A stretch of DNA of 64,000 nt from Morinoia aosen (lineage: Eukaryota; Arthropoda; Malacostraca; Amphipoda; Talitridae): positions 22,869,360-22,933,359 of the forward strand of contig CM059562.1 in the NCBI GenBank assembly GCA_030386875.1. Reading direction: 5' to 3'. Under the pieces are notes generated by a model. The model did not search any database. It was given only the letters and a program-made list of their open reading frames with translations, and was not told the DNA's origin. The position numbers and the translations under genes were made by a program. Of the stretch, positions 59,350 through 64,000 are shown one piece after another (the stretch's first letter is position 1; each line of letters begins with the position of its first letter).

Positions 59350-61795
59350 GTGTGAACTGCAGTACGTGCTGGAGGAGTGCGTATATGCAGTACGTGTGTG
59401 CGCATATGCGTATGGATATAGGTGTACGTATGTGCGTGTCTGTATGTTTAGAACACATTCCCCTTTAAAATGCTCATGTTGATCCTATTGTGACGCAGTG
59501 TCGTCCTTTACACTCTTCCAGTATGCTTCGGCCACACCATTTCAGGTTGTTTTGACTATCTCGTTTTGCCCCAGCAATCTTGATAATGTTACGGTTGGCA
59601 TTGTACATCGGTCCCTCTCATCTATTTTGAATCCGGCGAATTTTTTCTGTGCCAAAGCTTGTAGTATACGAAATTTAAATTTTTCCGTTATTGTAAAATC
59701 TTCATTTCATCCATACCGGTATTTTAGCTTACTAGTTAATACAGAACAATGTAAAACTGCCTCTATCATCAACCTAGCAGTCAAAGATGCAAATTAATTT
59801 TGGATCGACCCGTTGTACTTTCAACCTTTAATCCCTCATTTCACTAGTTCCAACGTTCGTAAGCTCAAATTTCAATATGGAAGTGCACCAACTGGAGTGT
59901 TCTTAACAACGCATCACATGTGCAATGTTTTCTTGACCCCTTGAAATAAAACCCAGTGTTAAAATCAGACCAACACAACGGAGAGAATGCATTTATCTAC
60001 GTACTTTTCTCCTAATTATTTGTTCTAAAACTTAACCGATAGAAATATTACGATCCTCATGTATTTGATATCAACACAATGGAAGGAATGCATTTTCTTT
60101 GTACTTTTCTCTCAACCATTTGTTTCAAAATCAACCAATATAAATATTACGATCCTCATGTACTCGATCTCAAGTCATGGTCTTAACTTTAAGATACTCG
60201 TAAGTACTTTTCGCTCATATTGAAGCTTTTTGAACATGCGACGTAGTTCATTAGCAATTTTTTTACTTTCCTGCGCTCGTGTGTACATTGGTGTTCCAGC
60301 TATGTAGCAAATATTACGGACTCGTGATCCAATAACGCGCACCCTAACAGGAGTATTTTCAGCTATGTGTCACAGGGATTTTGTGTTCTTAGTGACTCAC
60401 TTTCATCTTGCATTTCCAAACCCAAATTAATTATCCCAAAGAGAGAGAGGATGTTAAATGTGAGGGTATTTTTTGCACATACTCTCTCTACTTCGGTCTC
60501 ATTGAAACTTTTAAAAAAGGCCTCGGATCTGACGAATGTCATAACTTTAAAGATCATCATTTTAATCTTCTTATTCTGGTCTCAAATTGCTGTCGTAAGC
60601 TTTGTGTGATAAACTCTTTTTACCTTTTTATTCTCGTGAATACACTACGACAACACTAATTCTAGATAGTTAACTTTTGTACGGTTCCACCTATGTTGAA
60701 AATATTACAGCTAGCGATGTAAAACAATACTTTTCATATCTTTGACCCCGATGTACTCTTTGCGCCAATACTATTACCGCAAGTAAGAAATATCATAACC
60801 ATTTTGTGTTTTGTTATAGCAAATATTATCGTTGGGACACCTTGCATAGGGATGAAAGATCGGATGTGGGCTTTCACCAGATGTAAGATATAAACAAGTG
60901 TGAAGCGTAACCAAGTGCAGATGCATGACCGGGTGCGGGGCATCACCGGAGGAGGGAGCGAAGTGTTGTCGGATGGGCGAAAGGAATTTTGGGATTTTGG
61001 AGTTGATAATTTATTAGAAAAAATAATAAGCCCCATTTCCATTTCCGGGCACCACAGATGGAGTACTAGTAATTGTGGAAAGCAACCTCATTCCACTGCA
61101 TGGAACCAACAGTTGTGGTGCTCATTTTATTCGACAGGAATAAGTCGGACCAATATTAGAATGACTTAGCGAACGTAAAACAAGATAAATTTTTCACTTC
61201 CTAGCAAAATTTCAGATATTAAAATTTAGAAATTCAAACACAGAAACTGAAACTTAGTGCTGCCCTCCAAATGCAAACGATCCTCTTATACATATTATTG
61301 TTTATTTTTTATTAACTTGTGCTTCTCCCTAAATCCTGCGTCGACAACTATCATGTGTATTGCGATAACCATGTATGAATAGCAATTAAGGATCTAAATC
61401 ATATGTTCCAACACTTAACATGGGTATTACGATAACCATGTATAAATAGCAATTAAGGGTTTCTATGCTAAGGTATTTGAATGCATTTTTCGCTTCCATT
61501 TTTCAATACTTGTGCGTACTAATGAAAGTGTTTTTCAAATGAGCGTCGCGAGGATTGTGCTCTCTTAGTTCAAAATCAGATTAGGCAAGGAAAGGAACTC
61601 AATTTTGTTGTACTTTTCTATCAATCATTTTGTTTCAACATTCTACACGGGTATTACGATACCAATGTGTTATAATCATTTAAGGATGTTAATGTTAAGG
61701 TGTTTTAAAAACCAATGTATTGACATTTCATGTTTGTACTTTATTGGAAATAAAATGTTTTTCTTTCTTTCTTTCTTTCTTTTCTTTCTTTAAAC
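59350..61795 (+). repeat. LINE 3' region with degenerate ~100-bp repeats and TTTC tail
   Basis: Two adjacent copies of about 100 bp (about 59971-60070 and 60071-60170) share TGTACTTTTCTC, TTTGTTTCAAAA and AATATTACGATCCTCATGTA. More diverged copies lie at about 61345-61400 and 61420-61480 (TATTACGATAACCATGTAT and AATAGCAATTAAGG) and 61587-61690 (TGTACTTTTCTATCAA, GGTATTACGATACCAATGT). A GT/AT alternating tract lies at 59385-59450. The block ends in a TTTC run preceded by AATAAA. It could be a repeat-bearing 3' UTR or a satellite plus a separate LINE tail. Confidence 0.6.
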
Positions 61796-63414
61796 GATGG
61801 AAGTTTATCGTCGAACTTTTCATTTTTCTGCTTCCTTTCCTCTTTGTTTGATTTTTTTATCGCTCGTGCATTAATCTTGCGTGAGGCTTGCAGCAGCTCA
61901 CTAGGTCATCAGCTGTAATAGATTTTTTTTTAACATCAGCGGAACAAATGATTAAAATCCTGGCTTGAATGATGTATTCCGTATCTGATTCAACTATGTT
62001 TAGCATTTCGATATGAATTTGACCTGGAAACACAGCATTGTTTGGCGCTAGGTAGCAATCGTAGGTAAAGTAAAATCTGCAGTGGAATATCATCATGATG
62101 GGAAACATAAGAGTTGGCGAATTTCTGCTTCAAAATAACGAGCAAATTTATGTAGTTTTCTTCGTTTTTATACAATTAACCGTAACGTGAAGCCTCACAT
62201 GCGGTGAATGACTAATTATAAAAGCATGCTTGCAATCTCAAAGAAAATAAAAAGGACGCTTGCTGAGGAATCAATACTGAATAATATTTACCGTGTTGTG
62301 AAACTATGATTTCACTCTATTCGCCCTTTTCATCTAAATTTTACCCAATGTAGCAATTATAAAAACAAAATAATCAGGCAAATTGCCGAATAATTTCATG
62401 CACTGTGCATATTTTACAGATAAGAAAAAAAGTTTTTTATGCTGTGAAAATAAGATTAACTTTAAATATGAACGCGTAACGATGCGTCGGAATCAGCGTT
62501 CGCAAATCAATAATATTACCATTTTTATTTTTGTTTCAGCTAAATATGGCCATGAATCATACAACACGAGGACGTTCTATTTAACTTCTCAGCGCTTTGA
62601 CAGCATTCCTATTTGATCGCAGTGGGTGCTGCTACAGCTTTATCAGAGAACTAGCTTACAGGGACGTTAATTATGCAGGATGCAAGTATAGGGAATTGGA
62701 ACGTGGTTGCAGAAGGAAGAGAACTCGTGCCACACCACTGAGTGTCAAACCGCTGTGCATTTTTTTGCTTTTGATGAAATTACTGGCTTGCATGCATGCA
62801 ATAGGTAATTTTTGACCGATACAGCAGTCAACAGACAGTCGAAAAATGAAGATTAGCTCCACGTCACCTACTAGAATTGGTGATGTTAACGTAAAATGTT
62901 AAATCCAAGGAGGAACTGGACAAAAACGTAAATATTTGTTGTTGTTGCTACACTTTACACATACGATGATTGTAGAAATTGAGATGAAAAGTGTATATTT
63001 AAACTGAAGTTCCAAGCTATAATCTGTAATATTATTTTTTAGATACCTGATCACTGGCATACGTAAGCTGTGAGAACACATTAGCTGACATCGTCTCAAT
63101 AGCGCTATGTCTGCTCATCTTGGAGCAAATTAAAAAATTAAAAGCATAATTAAACAGCGAATAAAACCAGTGAGGAAAACACTTATAAATATAGGGCTAT
63201 TAAAAATTGCTAGTAGGTTGTTTTGATAATAAATTAAATCAAACTAATTGAACGAAATTTAGTTTGTAGATTCATTGGACATTTTTGAGTATTTCCTGCT
63301 ATCAATCTAGTATGCAGAATGATAAAACGGATTGCTAGGGTAAAAAGGGTTTCATTCACTATGAGATGCGTTATAATGCTAATTACATAAATCAGTTAGG
63401 AATATCTTTTCTGC
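61796..63414. other. Unassigned flank
   Basis: No gene recognised. The minus-strand frame at 61857-62108 (83 codons) has a natural-looking composition but no motif I know, and an overlapping frame is also open. Confidence 0.35.
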
Positions 63415-63676
63415 TAATCAGTTTAATTATGGAGGTTATAGCAAAGAAGAACTTTAAAATTATTTTTATGAAACGTTTCAAGCCTCATCAGTCATACTCA
63501 TTAAAAACTTGATAAAAGGAACTGTAAAAATTCAATTTTTATAATTTTCATAATTTTCACTGTTCCCTTAACCAAGTTTTTACTGCGTATGACTGATGAT
63601 GAGCTGAGGCTTGAAACATTTCATAAAAATGATTTTAAAGTTTTTCTTTGCTGTTACCTTCATAAATCAGTTGTTT
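63415..63676. repeat. Foldback with arms of ~120 bp carrying CTGATGA/GAAAC motifs
   Basis: The left arm (about 63415-63531) and right arm (about 63556-63676) are imperfect inverted copies sharing TTTATGAAA(C/T)GTTTCAAGCC, GTCATAC and AAAAACTTG. On the right arm plus strand, CTGATGA (63593-63599) is followed by a 13-nt insert containing AGC...GCT and then GAAAC (63613-63617). On the left arm minus strand only GGCTT separates CTGATGA (63485-63491) from GAAAC (63475-63479). The sequence resembles the 3' ends of Penelope-like elements, here without coding sequence. Confidence 0.6.
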
Positions 63677-64000
63677 TAAAGTTAACTTTGTGTTACAACA
63701 TTCTGGGTTTAGTAATCATTTTCATTAAACTTTTAGTGCACTCAAACTCATTAACAATGTAAACACTTATTCGGATAAAACATGCGCAACATACTCATGC
63801 AAATATGCGCATGTTTGCGTGAAGATAAAACATGCGCTTCATGATTCAAGACGCTTGTTTCTTAATAAAATTTTTATTAAAATATATTTTATTATGAGCA
63901 GATTTCTCAGTGGGATTTTTGATTGTATTTTGAAGAGAAATGTTGTTCTTCATCATCGTGCTGCCAAAAAGCACATGAATTGAATTTAAGTCCAACGTCT
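63677..64000. other. Unassigned AT-rich sequence
   Basis: No gene recognised. A short direct repeat of AAACATGCGC (with GCAAATATGCGCATGTTTGCG between copies) lies at 63777-63836 and includes the palindrome ATGCGCAT. Confidence 0.4.

Larger units (their letters stand above)
55438..61795 (+). mobile_element. CR1/L2/Daphne-like LINE with OTU-domain ORF1
   Basis: The order is open frame with OTU domain (ORF1), TGA, AP-endonuclease plus RT (ORF2), TAA at 59347-59349, then a long 3' region ending in TTTATTGGAAATAAAATG and a TTTC microsatellite at about 61758-61795. Short simple-repeat tails of this kind are typical of CR1/L2-group LINEs. ORF2 has no internal stop or frameshift over nearly 1,000 codons, so the copy is young. 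The 5' limit is unknown, and assigning everything up to 61795 to one element rests on internal repeat similarity. Confidence 0.75.

Noticed and set aside
61857..62175. Overlapping minus-strand frames of 83 and 61 codons with natural-looking composition
   Set aside because: No motif recognised, and two frames are open at once. Left as unassigned; a database search could change this.
1..64000. CRISPR arrays, bacterial operons or phage modules
   Set aside because: The tandem arrays have no unique spacers, and the coding content is eukaryotic retroelement and transposon protein.

Overview
This window looks like a gene-poor stretch of a metazoan, probably arthropod or other invertebrate, nuclear genome. 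It is AT-rich and carries no bacterial-style operons. The recognisable coding sequence is almost all retroelement or DNA-transposon protein: a CR1/L2/Daphne-like LINE, two Penelope-like (PLE) copies, and decayed Tc1/mariner-type transposase. Many unrelated minisatellites fill much of the rest. I recognised no host protein-coding exon, rRNA or intact tRNA. The species cannot be named from the sequence alone.

Layout. 0-10 kb: palindromic GTAGCG-type repeats at 274-526 and 1441-1603, possibly the ends of a non-autonomous hAT-like element; a TATAATTATA palindrome array near 4.4 kb; a 22-bp array near 6.65 kb; a large 20-bp minisatellite at 8.69-9.58 kb. 10.7-12.3 kb: two 5'-truncated PLE copies joined head to head, giving an inverted repeat with arms of about 615 bp. 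13.3-17.4 kb: a CTGCAG-rich array and a 30-bp minisatellite of about 1.35 kb with a 360-bp higher-order period, open on both strands. 17.4-40 kb: mostly featureless, with short duplications, a mariner-type DDE fragment at 24 kb and one tRNA-like SINE candidate at 38.3 kb. 40-52 kb: a 19-bp array, a decayed LINE 3' fragment (41.7-42.4 kb), a 31-bp array (45.65-46.03 kb), a 294-bp direct duplication (48.1 and 50.9 kb), a 32-bp array and a mariner-like transposase relic (50.4-50.86 kb). 55.4-61.8 kb: the best-preserved element, a LINE with an OTU-like cysteine-protease domain in ORF1 and an AP-endonuclease plus reverse transcriptase in ORF2, then a long 3' region of degenerate repeats ending in a TTTC tail. 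63.4-63.7 kb: a foldback with CTGATGA/GAAAC motifs.

The most interesting object is the LINE at 55.4-61.8 kb. ORF1 and ORF2 lie in the same reading frame, separated by one TGA with C as the next base. ORF2 has no ATG before its first catalytic endonuclease residue. Either the element uses stop-codon readthrough to make an OTU-EN-RT polyprotein, or a single CGA codon has mutated to TGA in this copy. The second point of interest is a set of PLE-like termini with hammerhead-like cores, some arranged as foldbacks. No computation was run: identities, copy numbers and unit lengths were read by eye.
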